Source: Ruminococcus sp.
GTDB taxonomy: Bacteria; Bacillota; Clostridia; Oscillospirales; Acutalibacteraceae
Reading direction: 5' to 3'
Length of the DNA stretch: 64,000 bases
NCBI GenBank assembly: GCA_022779485.1
Contig: JALFTC010000014.1
Span: forward strand, 1 to 64,000
Part shown: piece by piece, positions 40,394 to 48,918 of the stretch
Position numbering within the stretch: the first letter of the stretch is position 1
Layout: each line of letters begins with the position of its first letter
Made by a program: the position numbers and the translations under genes
Notes under the pieces: generated by a model
Told to the model about the DNA's origin: nothing
Seen by the model: only the letters and a program-made list of their open reading frames with translations
Database searches by the model: none

Positions 40394-40428
40394 AGCTTAT
40401 CATCCTTTTTAATTAGATTAAATATTAA

Positions 40429-41328
40429 TTACTTTTTCTTTCGTCCTTTTAGTACATTGATTAGAATGTACGCTCCAATCAAAATAACTACCGAACCCAC
40501 AAGTACACAGTACATTTGAGGGATTGACACCTTGTTGTCGAAGAAATACAGATTGCTGTCAAAGGAGTCCTTCATCTGCTCTACAACCTCTGACGGGAAA
40601 TAGTTGTCCTTTAGCTCCTGCATTGCTCCGCCCATTAGATGATTATGTAAAAGGGCTGTTCCGTATGTGCCGGGCAAAAATGAGATAAATGTTTGTATTC
40701 CCTCTGAAAACTGTGATATAGGCATATATGCACCGCAGATAAATCCGTAGGCGGCGCTTACAATAGTTCCCACCGCTGAAATTTGCCCCTGTGTGGATAA
40801 AAATGAGTTTACCACAGAGGAAAGCGCTGTGCCGAACATGGTCAGCAAAAATACATCAAGGCACACAAGGAGTACATCCTGTGCCGACAAGTACCACCCC
40901 ACCTGGGAAAGATAAATAATACAAGCCACAACTGCAACTGTGCAGATAATCAGTGTTGTCAGTGCTGTGGAAATGTAGTAGCCGAAAGCCAAGGTTGACT
41001 TTTTCAACGGTGCCATAGTAAGGTCTGTCCTTGCGCCTGTTACCTTGTCCTGTACCATAAGCATATTGGAGCAAAATGCAACAGTTACACAGCATACAGC
41101 AAGGAGTGAGGAGAAAAGCCAACCTCCAACAAAGCCCTCAATAATTGTGTCGGGAACATCAATTTCCTTTGGGGTACACATTGCAAAGCTGTCACGATAA
41201 ACATTCCCCAAAAATGTGACAAAAAGCAAAAGCAAAATCAGGGGAGTTATAAGGGAAGTGAAAAACATACCCTTATCCTTAAAGAATACCTTTGTGTTTC
41301 TCTGTACAAGGCTCATTAATTTGCTCAT
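40429..41328 (-). CDS. ABC-2 type permease
   Basis: A 299-residue ABC-2 membrane protein with six helices and a long outside loop (residues about 45-65 and 215-265). MVQDKVTGARTDLTMAPLKK after helix 2 is the coupling segment, and SFLPGTYGTALLHNHLMGGA the conserved region before the last helix of DrrB/NodJ-like permeases. Its start overlaps the end of the ATPase gene (ATGA), so this is a dedicated pair. Such drug or lipid exporters work as dimers with the ATPase. Confidence 0.88.
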   Translation of the reverse strand: MSKLMSLVQRNTKVFFKDKGMFFTSLITPLILLLLFVTFLGNVYRDSFAMCTPKEIDVPDTIIEGFVGGWLFSSLLAVCCVTVAFCSNMLMVQDKVTGARTDLTMAPLKKSTLAFGYYISTALTTLIICTVAVVACIIYLSQVGWYLSAQDVLLVCLDVFLLTMFGTALSSVVNSFLSTQGQISAVGTIVSAAYGFICGAYMPISQFSEGIQTFISFLPGTYGTALLHNHLMGGAMQELKDNYFPSEVVEQMKDSFDSNLYFFDNKVSIPQMYCVLVGSVVILIGAYILINVLKGRKKK

Positions 41329-42266
41329 TTCTTCTTTCCCTCCCTTTTTTCACTGTCTGATGATGCTGTGCCAAGGGTTTTTCCTGTTACCGACAGGAAT
41401 ACATCATCCATTTTGCCCTTGGTGATTTCGTAGTCTGTAAAAATGCTTGGATATTTTACAATCAGCTTGGTTGCTGTTTCTGTGTTTGGCACAGCCACTC
41501 TGTATGCATCCCTGATTTTTTCGTATGGGAGAGAAAGAGTTTTAGCATCCTCCTCTGTCGCTCCGTACAAGGTGATAAAGTCCCCTGTATATGCATTTTT
41601 CAGCTCCAACGGAGTACCCTCTGCGGAGATTTTTCCGCTGTCAAGGATTACAACATAGTCAGCCTCGCTTGCCTCCTCCATATAGTGGGTGGTGAGGAAT
41701 ACAGTCATATTTTCCTCCTTGCGGAGCTTTGTGACTACATCCCACATAATTCGCCTTGTTTGAGGGTCAAGACCTGTTGTGGGCTCGTCAAGAATTAATA
41801 TTTCAGGCTTGTGGAAAAGTGCCCTTGCAATGTCAATTCTTCTCCTTTGACCGCCCGACAATTTACCCACAGTTCTCTTTAGCAAACCTTGAAAATCCAA
41901 CAGTTTTGCAACTTCCTTTAGCCTTTTTTCAAAAGCCTTGCCTGTTATTCCATAAAGTGACGCCCTGCTTTTCAGGTTGTCCTTTACTGACAGGGATTTG
42001 TCAAGGACAGTGTTTTGAAAAACTACTCCCAGCGAATTCTTAATCTCGTCCATATTGTGGTTGATGTTTTTTCCGTTTATCACAACATCGCCCTTGTCCT
42101 TGGCAAGCTGACCGCACATAATGGAAATTGTGGTGCTTTTACCGGCACCGTTAACCCCCAAAAAGGCAAAAAGCTCACCCTTTTTAACTTTAAAGCTGAC
42201 ATCCTGCACAGCCTTAACATCACCAAAGCTTTTGCAAAGGTGACTTATTTCTATAATATTGTTCAT
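41325..42266 (-). CDS. ABC exporter ATPase (DrrA-like)
   Basis: A 313-residue ABC ATPase: GVNGAGKST (37-45), LSGGQRRRIDIARAL, LILDEPTTGLD and LTTHYMEEA switch, with a 90-residue C-terminal extension of the DrrA type. The ATG in MNNIIEISHLCKSFG follows CGGAGGGTAGGT; a more upstream ATG lacks a ribosome site. It is the first gene of the four-gene exporter unit and is preceded by a perfect promoter with an operator-like direct repeat, so it may be induced by its substrate. Confidence 0.92.
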   Translation of the reverse strand: MNNIIEISHLCKSFGDVKAVQDVSFKVKKGELFAFLGVNGAGKSTTISIMCGQLAKDKGDVVINGKNINHNMDEIKNSLGVVFQNTVLDKSLSVKDNLKSRASLYGITGKAFEKRLKEVAKLLDFQGLLKRTVGKLSGGQRRRIDIARALFHKPEILILDEPTTGLDPQTRRIMWDVVTKLRKEENMTVFLTTHYMEEASEADYVVILDSGKISAEGTPLELKNAYTGDFITLYGATEEDAKTLSLPYEKIRDAYRVAVPNTETATKLIVKYPSIFTDYEITKGKMDDVFLSVTGKTLGTASSDSEKREGKKK

Positions 42267-42304
42267 ACCTACCCTCCGTTTGAGGTTTTTTATAAAACTC
42301 AAAA

Positions 42305-42354
42305 AGTTACCTATGAGTTACTTTTATTATAATAATTCAAAAGTTGCTTGTCAA
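42305..42354 (-). promoter_or_regulatory. promoter with operator-like direct repeat
   Basis: On the minus strand TTGACA (42349-42354) and TATAAT (42326-42331) are perfect and 17 bp apart. Between the -10 and the gene the plus-strand hexamer AGTTAC occurs at 42305 and 42316, 11 bp apart (GTAACT when read with the gene), a helical-turn direct repeat suited to a repressor covering the transcription start. No regulator gene is adjacent. Confidence 0.65.
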
Positions 42355-42382
42355 TACTTGCAGAATAATTTTGCTTACATCC

Positions 42383-42650
42383 AGCCTCCACCAGAGGGGG
42401 GAGGGGGACCGCTTGCGGTGGAAGGAGGGAAAAATTTTCCTCTTTTGCTCATTTTGTCTTTAGAAGATAGTGCGGTTTACTGTTCTGACTTAAACCTTGA
42501 AATCTAAAGACAAAGCAAGATATATTGACTACTTTTTCACTCCCCCAGTCACGCAAGGCGTGAAAGCTTTTCTGGCGAAAACGGCAAACCCTTTGCCCCG
42601 TTGGGGCATTTCCCTTAGCAAGGGAATACCTCATCCGAGGGAGCCTTTGT
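42383..42650. repeat. MITE-like hairpin repeat, family 1 copy 2
   Basis: A 268-bp relative of the 30130-30491 element, in the same orientation. It has the shared middle (GTCTTTAGA..TCTAAAGAC, ATTGACTACTTTTTCACTC), but the block with GGCGAAAACGGCAAACCC lies in the right arm here, not the left, showing that the arms are interchangeable. It fills the gap between the exporter promoter and the mrp gene. Confidence 0.75.
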
Positions 42651-42811
42651 TATGCCAAAATTTCATAATACCTATAAGTGTAGGTTTAGGCACGACTGCT
42701 TTCCTTTCAGATTCCTCGACAAGCTGGTCATGGCAGAGTGTAGGACGACTTTGTTAATTACCCACAAAATAAAACAGACAACCCATTGGAGTTGCCTGTG
42801 CAGATTTTCAA

Positions 42812-43642
42812 CTATTTTATTTTACAAAGTTCCTCCACAGTATTTACTGCGGTGTCCATATATTCTCCGTCAAAGTCCTCTATTTGTCCTTTGTCAACAA
42901 GACTTGCGATAGTTGGATTTATTGGGAGTTTGGCAAGTACTTTCAGGTCGTTTTTCTCTGCTATTTCCTCAATGTGGCTTTCGCCGAAGATTTTGTGCTG
43001 TTTTCCGCAGTCGGGACACTGGAAGTAACTCATATTTTCCACAATGCCCAATATAGGAATGTTCATCAGCTTTGCCATATTCACTGCTTTTTCTACAATC
43101 ATTGATACAAGCTCCTGTGGGGAGGTTACAATGATTATTCCGTCAACAGGCAGACTTTGGAATACTGTCAGGGGAACATCACCTGTTCCCGGTGGCATAT
43201 CAACAAACATATAGTCAATATCTTCCCAAATTACATCTGTCCAAAACTGCTTAACAGCTCCTGCAATAACAGGGCCACGCCATACAAGGGGACTTGTTTC
43301 GTCAGGTAAAAGCAAATTTGTTGACATAACGCTTATTCCACCCTTTGATACAGCGGGATACAGTCCGTCGTCGTTGCCCATTGCCTTGTCCTTAATGCCG
43401 AATGCCTTTGGTATTGAGGGACCTGTCATATCTGCGTCCAAAACTGCTGTTTTGTAGCCCTTTTTGTTCATCAAAACAGCCATAGCCGATGTTACAAGGC
43501 TTTTGCCTACTCCGCCCTTGCCGGATACAATGCCGATAACCTTTTTAACAGAGCTTTTTGGGTTAAGCTGTGCTATTGGGTTTTGTGGTTCCTTGCTGCT
43601 GCAACTTTCTCCGCAAGAGGAGCAATCGTGTGTACATCCCAT
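42812..43642 (-). CDS. mrp: Mrp/NBP35-type P-loop ATPase
   Basis: A 276-residue Mrp protein that carries and inserts iron-sulfur clusters. An N-terminal cysteine cluster (CTHDCSSCGESC, residues 3-14), the deviant Walker A GKGGVGKS (41-48), the ADMTGPSIP loop, MPPGTGD and the C-terminal CPDCGKQHKIFG with CxxC are all present. AGAAGGTAAAAAAA precedes the ATG. It is monocistronic, bracketed by repeats on both sides. The family assignment is firm. Confidence 0.93.
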   Translation of the reverse strand: MGCTHDCSSCGESCSSKEPQNPIAQLNPKSSVKKVIGIVSGKGGVGKSLVTSAMAVLMNKKGYKTAVLDADMTGPSIPKAFGIKDKAMGNDDGLYPAVSKGGISVMSTNLLLPDETSPLVWRGPVIAGAVKQFWTDVIWEDIDYMFVDMPPGTGDVPLTVFQSLPVDGIIIVTSPQELVSMIVEKAVNMAKLMNIPILGIVENMSYFQCPDCGKQHKIFGESHIEEIAEKNDLKVLAKLPINPTIASLVDKGQIEDFDGEYMDTAVNTVEELCKIK

Positions 43643-43663
43643 TTTTTTTACCTTCTTACTTTA

Positions 43664-43832
43664 GGAAACACTGATTAAATCACGCTAAAGCTATTTACAC
43701 ATCTTGCTTGCATATTTTCCGCCGGTTTGCCCAAAAAATCCTCGCAATGCGTCAGCATTCCTGCGGTTTTTTGAACAAACTGACGAAAAATCTGACGGCG
43801 CAATATGTGCAAATAATTTAATCAGTGTTTCC
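43664..43832. repeat. MITE-like hairpin repeat, family 2 copy A
   Basis: A 169-bp element bounded by perfect inverted repeats GGAAACACTGATTAAAT / ATTTAATCAGTGTTTCC. Internally it is an imperfect palindrome (GGTTTGCCCAAAAAATCC against GGTTTTTTGAACAAAC). An inverted copy is at 44356-44513 and a lone end at 50219-50237. Confidence 0.85.
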
Positions 43833-43850
43833 TTTATTTATTACTGAAAA

Positions 43851-44333
43851 TTATTCTTCTGTACTTTCTGTTTCTTCTGTTTCCTCGGTTACTTCATTTG
43901 CAGACTCAATTTCTTCCAAAAGTCCGCCCTCAATAAAGCCCTCGGATTCTTCTTCACTTACCATTTCAAAACCGCTTAGGAATGTGTATGGAATACCATA
44001 GCCAAGTGCAACACCTGCAAGGTAAACTACCATTTGATTACTTCCGAAAAGGTCGCCAAAAGGAAGTCCCGGCGCAAGGCTTGTAAGGATGATGTAAAGT
44101 GCCGGCAGGTCAAGGATGATAAGTGTTGCAAGGCTGAACCTCTTAACAGGCTTACCGTCACCAACTCTTGTTGCATAGAACAGGATAAGACCAAATACAG
44201 CGGTTACAAGTGCATTAATTACGCTTTGTACTGTGTCGGTTTGATTAAGTGTACTAAAGAAGTATGTGCAGATTACAAAGGCAATAATCAAAAATGCCGA
44301 AAGTACAAGGTTGATTGTGTTTTTCTTTTTCAT
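43851..44333 (-). CDS. four-helix membrane protein with acidic tail
   Basis: A 160-residue protein with four predicted helices (about 7-27, 38-57, 68-88 and 98-120) and a highly acidic cytosolic tail (EEESEGFIEGGLLEEIESAN, then TEETEETESTEE). The ATG follows CGGAGGATATTTTT. No family is recognised. It is bracketed by two inverted copies of the family 2 hairpin repeat, 18 and 22 bases from its ends, so it could have moved or been insulated as a unit. Confidence 0.65.
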   Translation of the reverse strand: MKKKNTINLVLSAFLIIAFVICTYFFSTLNQTDTVQSVINALVTAVFGLILFYATRVGDGKPVKRFSLATLIILDLPALYIILTSLAPGLPFGDLFGSNQMVVYLAGVALGYGIPYTFLSGFEMVSEEESEGFIEGGLLEEIESANEVTEETEETESTEE

Positions 44334-44355
44334 AAAAATATCCTCCGTTGATTAT

Positions 44356-44513
44356 GGAAACACTGATTAAATCATTTGCACAGATTGTACAGTCAGATTT
44401 TTTGTCGGTATGTTCAAAAAACCGCAGTAATACTGGCGTATGACCAGGATTTTTTGGGCATACCGGCGGAAAATATGCGTACAAGATGTGTAAAGTGATT
44501 TATTCAGTGTTTC
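44356..44513. repeat. MITE-like hairpin repeat, family 2 copy B
   Basis: A 158-bp inverted relative of the 43664-43832 element; its reverse complement matches over nearly its whole length (shared ACACATCTTG, GCATATTTTCCGCCGGT, GCGGTTTTTTGAACA). The ends are slightly decayed (one mismatch in TTATTCAGTGTTTC). Confidence 0.85.
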
Positions 44514-44593
44514 ATGATATATTAGGGTTTTACACCCTGATACGTCATAATAAGTATAATATAAATTTGTGACAAACATATGAACTTGCAAAA

Positions 44594-45514
44594 TTATTTT
44601 TTAACTTTTGCAGTAAGGCAGTACCAGTCGTTTAAAAACAGCTTTTGTGTGATTTCAAAATTCTTTGAAACCTCTTCAATCACCTCGTCAACCCTTGTGT
44701 CGATTATACCGCTCATAATATAGACAGAATCCTCCTTCATAAAGGCTTTAACGCCTTGGGAAAGGAAGATGATTGCGTCAGCCACAATGTTTGCTACAAC
44801 AATGTCAAATTTTCCGCTGACCTTTTCTGTGAAGTTGCCTTCAATAGCGGTGAACTTGTCCTCTACATTGTTAAGAACTGCATTTTCCTTTGCAGTCTTC
44901 ACCGCCATAGGGTCAATGTCAACACCAACTGCACTTTTACCACCTAATAGCAGGGATGCAATTCCAAGTATTCCACTGCCACAGCCAACATCAAGTACAG
45001 TTGTGTCCTCTTTTACGATTTTTTCAAGTACTTCAAGGCAAAGCCTTGTTGTTTCGTGAGTGCCTGTGCCAAATGCAAGACCTGGGTCAAGGTTAATGAC
45101 AACCCTGCCCTTTGGGTCGTAGTTCTTTCGCCAAGTAGGGCGGATAAGTAGCTTTTCCCCAACAGGTGAGGGTTGAAAATATTGTTTCCAGTTGTTCAGC
45201 CAGTCCTCGTCATTGCAGTCAAGGGAGTCAACCTGAAAATCAATATTAGCCTCTTTCAGCATTTCGGAAATTTTGCTTACAGCCTCCAGCGGGTTGTCCT
45301 CACAGCTGATGTACATATGCACCTTTGCCTTGGTTCTGTCCTTAGCCAAAAGCTCCTCGTCAATTAAATCAATGTGGGCAATTTCCTCCACATCCTGTTC
45401 AAGGTTTGTGTAGTCCTCAATGTATATTCCGTAGGGCACAACAAGATTTGCAATATCGGAAACCTGATCCACATCTTCATTACTTACAGTTACCGTAATT
45501 TCTGTCCAATCCAT
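44594..45514 (-). CDS. prmA: ribosomal protein L11 methyltransferase
   Basis: A 306-residue PrmA enzyme that trimethylates ribosomal protein L11. The N-terminal substrate domain (residues 1-95, MDWTEITVTVSNEDVD) is followed by NWKQYFQPSPVGEKLLIRPTW, the PrmA signature, LDPGLAFGTGTHETTRLCL, the SAM motif VLDVGCGSGILG and the catalytic-loop NIVADAI. ACGGTGGTATT precedes the ATG. Family length and motifs are standard. Confidence 0.95.
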   Translation of the reverse strand: MDWTEITVTVSNEDVDQVSDIANLVVPYGIYIEDYTNLEQDVEEIAHIDLIDEELLAKDRTKAKVHMYISCEDNPLEAVSKISEMLKEANIDFQVDSLDCNDEDWLNNWKQYFQPSPVGEKLLIRPTWRKNYDPKGRVVINLDPGLAFGTGTHETTRLCLEVLEKIVKEDTTVLDVGCGSGILGIASLLLGGKSAVGVDIDPMAVKTAKENAVLNNVEDKFTAIEGNFTEKVSGKFDIVVANIVADAIIFLSQGVKAFMKEDSVYIMSGIIDTRVDEVIEEVSKNFEITQKLFLNDWYCLTAKVKK

Positions 45515-45616
45515 AATACCACCGTTTTTAAAATATTCAGTCTTTCAGTCCTATATATTTTACTGTATTTGTTATTAAAATACAAGGGGTATTTTCTTTA
45601 TTGCACTCTTCTTTGT

Positions 45617-45773
45617 CATTCCGAGCATAGCGAGGAATCTGAAAGGATAGCAGTAGTGCCTAAATCGACACTATCAGGTTATAGGTAAGTGTGATTTCTC
45701 TAACAAAAATAGTTGTAGAGGAATGGGATTCCTCGACAAGCTCGGAATGACAGGGTTGTGTCTCGGAATGACA
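45617..45773. repeat. paired palindromic dispersed repeats
   Basis: TCATTCCGAGCATAGCGAGG (from 45617) and its inverted relative ATTCCTCGACAAGCTCGG (from 45728) bracket about 85 bp and could fold together; a further half copy CTCGGAATGACA follows at 45762. The same short repeat is at 24807-24842. It occupies the gap between prmA and the DUF2975 operon. Confidence 0.65.
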
Positions 45774-45857
45774 GAGTTGTGGCTGGTCATTACAGTGGGT
45801 GGATTGTGTTTCCGTTAATTGTCTTTATTATAGAGGTGATTGAAAAACAAGAAAAAA

Positions 45858-45910
45858 TTATCGTTTTTCGATAAAAAAGTATTGACATTCATTATTTGCG
45901 GTGATATGAT
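45858..45910 (+). promoter_or_regulatory. promoter and palindromic operator of the DUF2975 operon
   Basis: TTGACA (45882-45887) and TATGAT (45905-45910) are 17 bp apart. Directly upstream, TTATCG-TTTTT-CGATAA (45858-45874) is a perfect 6+5+6 palindrome, well placed for binding by the small XRE regulator encoded in the same operon. Confidence 0.7.
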
Positions 45911-45934
45911 TACCTCAATGAAAGGATGGCTTTT

Positions 45935-46693
45935 ATGAACAACATTAAATTTTTTCACGGTATAAGCAAATTTTTCTATGTAATTTCAAATATTGCAACG
46001 GTGATTTTGTTTATTGCACTGGCATTTACTATTGCCTTTTCGGTATTTTTGATTGCACTTCCAAACGACACTATGGTTTTGGGTGCACAGGGAGATGCTA
46101 ATGCAACAATCAAGGTGTCAAACATTGTAAACGACCCATTCGCATTTTTGAAAAAGGAAAAAGACGACAGTGATGTTGACAAAGGCGACAACGGAGAGGT
46201 GCAGTGGGAAGTAAAGGACGGAAAAATGACAGGCAAAGCCATAGGCTACGGTCAGGGTGTTGCATCCTTTGAGATGACTGGTGACGGAGTGCTAAAGGGT
46301 GACGCACTTTCCGAGAGATATACCATAAATAACTACCAAATAGGCATTGTAACCTTGCCAAAGGTTATTCAGCTGATGTTCCTTTTAGTGGCTATATTCT
46401 ACGCAAAGAGGATTTTTAAGGAATTAAAGGGCTGTGAAACACCCTTTACGGAAACAGTAAGGAAAAATCTTGTAAAGCTTTCTGCGGTTATTTTAGGCTT
46501 TAGCTTTATTCCTGCATTTATTGAAAAGATATTCCTCCTTTGTATGTCACTTTCAAACATTGAAAAGTCGGGAATTGACATTACAACAGGCTTTTCGCTG
46601 ACAACATTTTTTGTTGCTGTGGTACTGTTTGTTCTGTCACTTATATTTAGTTACGGAGTCAGGTTGCAAAAACAAGCTGACGAAACATTGTAG
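45935..46693 (+). CDS. DUF2975 membrane protein
   Basis: A 252-residue protein with four membrane helices (about 12-40, 140-160, 180-205 and 215-240). The outside loop after helix 1 is long (about 100 residues) and acidic. DUF2975 proteins typically pair with a tiny YozG-type XRE regulator, exactly as here. The ATG in MNNIKFFHG is chosen since AAAGGATGG lies eight bases before it; an ATG three codons earlier is inside that site. Function unknown, possibly an envelope sensor for the regulator. Confidence 0.8.
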   Translation: MNNIKFFHGISKFFYVISNIATVILFIALAFTIAFSVFLIALPNDTMVLGAQGDANATIKVSNIVNDPFAFLKKEKDDSDVDKGDNGEVQWEVKDGKMTGKAIGYGQGVASFEMTGDGVLKGDALSERYTINNYQIGIVTLPKVIQLMFLLVAIFYAKRIFKELKGCETPFTETVRKNLVKLSAVILGFSFIPAFIEKIFLLCMSLSNIEKSGIDITTGFSLTTFFVAVVLFVLSLIFSYGVRLQKQADETL

Positions 46694-46702
46694 GTGACGG
46701 CT

Positions 46703-46912
46703 ATGTCAATAATTTTAAGACTCGACCGTGTTATGGCGGACAGAAAAATGTCACTTAATGAGCTTTCCGAAAAGGTTGGCATTACAAAGGCGAATATGAG
46801 CAACATCAAAAACGGAAAAATCTCGGCTATAAGGTTTTCAACCCTTGACGCAATTTGCAAAACCTTGGAATGTCAACCGGGGGATATATTGGAGTACAAC
46901 AAGGAGGAGTGA
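46703..46912 (+). CDS. YozG-type XRE regulator
   Basis: A 69-residue single-domain XRE helix-turn-helix protein: RLDRVMADRKMSLNELSEKV, then ITKANMSNIKNGKISAIRF (recognition helix) and LECQPGDILEY, the usual end of this family. TAGGTGACGGCT precedes the ATG. It follows the DUF2975 gene by nine bases and is likely to repress the operon through the TTATCG/CGATAA palindrome at 45858-45874. ABC exporter genes follow immediately. Confidence 0.88.
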   Translation: MSIILRLDRVMADRKMSLNELSEKVGITKANMSNIKNGKISAIRFSTLDAICKTLECQPGDILEYNKEE

Positions 46913-46917
46913 AAATT

Positions 46918-47646
46918 ATGTATGCAATAGAAACAAAGGATTTGTGCAAAAGCTACAAGTCGTTAAAGGCGGTTAATAAACTGAATCTCAAAGTAAATGA
47001 GGGAGAGTTGTTTTCACTTTTGGGAGTAAACGGTGCGGGAAAAACCACCACAATAAAGATACTTTGCGGACTTACAAAGGAAAGCGGGGGAGAGGCTTTT
47101 ATCTGCGGAAAAAGCATAGATACAAATAGGGATGAAATTAAAAGGATAATCAATGTGTCGCCACAGGAAACGGCTGTTGCACCAAACCTTACGGTAAGGG
47201 AAAATCTGGAGCTTATTGCCGGTATTTACGGCTACACAGGGGATAGCCTTGTAAAAAGGGTTGAAGAGGTGACAGAGCAGTTCAGCCTTGAGGAGGTTAT
47301 GAGCCAGCGTGCAAAGACCCTTTCGGGAGGATGGCAAAGGCGACTTTCTATTGCAATGGCGATAATCAGCGAACCAAAGGTGCTGTTCCTTGACGAGCCT
47401 ACCTTGGGACTTGATGTACTTGCAAGGAGGGAACTTTGGAGAGTTATAAAGGACTTAAAGGGAAGTGTAACCATTGTTCTCACAACCCACTATATGGAGG
47501 AGGCACAGGAACTTTCCGACCGCATTGGAATTATGGCAAAGGGAAAACTACTCACAGTTGACACTCCGCAAAATCTAATGGAAAAAACTTCTTCTCAGAA
47601 TATTGAGGAGGCATTTGTAAAAATTGCAGAGGGGGATGTAAAATGA
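46918..47646 (+). CDS. ABC exporter ATPase
   Basis: A 242-residue ABC ATPase: GVNGAGKTT (36-44), LSGGWQRRLSIAMAI, VLFLDEPTLGLD and LTTHYMEEA. AAGGAGGAGTGAAAATT precedes the ATG, five bases after the XRE stop. Its 3' end overlaps the permease gene (ATGA). With the DUF2975 and XRE genes it forms a four-gene operon resembling self-regulated drug or bacteriocin exporters. Confidence 0.92.
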   Translation: MYAIETKDLCKSYKSLKAVNKLNLKVNEGELFSLLGVNGAGKTTTIKILCGLTKESGGEAFICGKSIDTNRDEIKRIINVSPQETAVAPNLTVRENLELIAGIYGYTGDSLVKRVEEVTEQFSLEEVMSQRAKTLSGGWQRRLSIAMAIISEPKVLFLDEPTLGLDVLARRELWRVIKDLKGSVTIVLTTHYMEEAQELSDRIGIMAKGKLLTVDTPQNLMEKTSSQNIEEAFVKIAEGDVK

Positions 47647-48407
47647 GAACACTTTTATTCGGAAAGAGGAATGCAAAGGAAATTTTGCGTGATCCCCTGT
47701 CATATGTTTTTACCATGGGTTTTCCTGTTTTGCTCCTCATAGTGTTTCAGGTGATTGCATCCTGCACACCGGGGGGAGAGGTGTTTTGGTTTGAACTTGG
47801 CTACCTTGCACCGGGAATTGCGGTATTCTCCTTTTCATTTGTAATGCTGTATATGTCAATCCTTGTGGCAAACGACAGAAACACAACATTTCTTTCAAGG
47901 CTGTACACCTCACCTATGAAAGCCTTTGACTTTATTGCAGGGTACAATCTCCCCGGAATAGTAATCTGCCTTTGTCAAATTGTAATTTGCTACATAACTG
48001 TTTGGGTGATTTCCCTTGTAACAGGGGATGAGGTGAGTGTGGGGAACTTGCTCCTTACAATTCCTGTGTATTTACCACTTATTCTGATGTTTGTTTCGTT
48101 GGGTGTTATGTTCGGGTGCCTTTTCAGCAATAAGTCTTCCCCGGGAATATGCTCTGTGGTAATTCAGGTTGTGGGATTTTTAGGTGGAATATGGATGCCT
48201 GTTTCCCAAATGGGAGGATACGAAACCGTGTGCGAATGTCTGCCCTTTTACCCTGCTGTTCAAATCGGCAGGAGTATCCTGCTTTGTGAGGACATTACAG
48301 ATGGAAAAATACCTCTGTACATTATAGTAGCACTTGCCTACATAGTTGTACTTTTTGCATTGTCGCTTATGTGCTTTAGGGCAAAAACACAAAGCGACGA
48401 GAAGTAA
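47643..48407 (+). CDS. ABC-2 type permease
   Basis: A 254-residue membrane protein with six helices. NDRNTTFLSRLYTSPMKAFD after helix 2 is the coupling segment and GGIWMPVSQMGGYETVCECL the outside loop region before the last helix, both typical of ABC-2 drug-exporter permeases. Translationally coupled to its ATPase. Substrate unknown. Confidence 0.88.
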   Translation: MRTLLFGKRNAKEILRDPLSYVFTMGFPVLLLIVFQVIASCTPGGEVFWFELGYLAPGIAVFSFSFVMLYMSILVANDRNTTFLSRLYTSPMKAFDFIAGYNLPGIVICLCQIVICYITVWVISLVTGDEVSVGNLLLTIPVYLPLILMFVSLGVMFGCLFSNKSSPGICSVVIQVVGFLGGIWMPVSQMGGYETVCECLPFYPAVQIGRSILLCEDITDGKIPLYIIVALAYIVVLFALSLMCFRAKTQSDEK

Positions 48408-48421
48408 AAATTAAAAAATTA

Positions 48422-48453
48422 AAGGGGTAACACCATTTTGTCGGTGTTGCCCC
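48422..48453 (+). terminator. terminator of the exporter operon
   Basis: AGGGGTAACACC and GGTGTTGCCCCT pair with one mismatch around an eight-base loop; an AT-rich tract follows on both sides. Confidence 0.7.
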
Positions 48454-48468
48454 TAAATATTACATATT

Positions 48469-48918
48469 CTATAAACAATTATTTTTTATATAATCCTCAA
48501 GAATATCCCCTGCGATTTTGCAAAGCTCCGAGCAGGGGCGCTTTTTGTAGTAGGCGTCTGTTCGCTTTTCCGGTACAATTCCGTCCTTTTTTTCAAGTCC
48601 CAAAAGCTCCTTGCAAATTATTGAGCCGTTTTTCTCCTTAAAGGTGTTTGCAACTTGGTTAATCCTTTGGTAAAGCTCCTTTTTTGAGTCAAAGTCCTTT
48701 GGGTCGCTGTATCCGTAAAGACTGCTGATTACAAAAACCATTCCGCTTACGCAACCGCAGACCTCTCTCATTCTGCCCATTCCTCCGCCAAAGCCGGAAA
48801 TAATCTTTGCAATCATATCTTTTTCAAGTCCCATTTCTTCATCGAAGGCAAGGGCAACGGACTGTGAACAGTTGTAGCCCTGCTTAAACAGGCTTTGTGC
48901 CTTTTCACCCTTAGTCAT
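48469..48918 (-). CDS. C_GCAxxG_C_C family redox protein
   Basis: A 149-residue protein of the C_GCAxxG_C_C family. GYNCSQSVALAF (about 14-25) and GFGGGMGRMREVCGCVSGMV (about 43-62) are the diagnostic cysteine motifs, and RPCSELCKIAGDILEDYI the C-terminal one. The family is thought to bind a metal or act in redox reactions in anaerobes; no reaction is established. The start overlaps the end of the upstream gene by eight bases. Confidence 0.88.
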   Translation of the reverse strand: MTKGEKAQSLFKQGYNCSQSVALAFDEEMGLEKDMIAKIISGFGGGMGRMREVCGCVSGMVFVISSLYGYSDPKDFDSKKELYQRINQVANTFKEKNGSIICKELLGLEKKDGIVPEKRTDAYYKKRPCSELCKIAGDILEDYIKNNCL

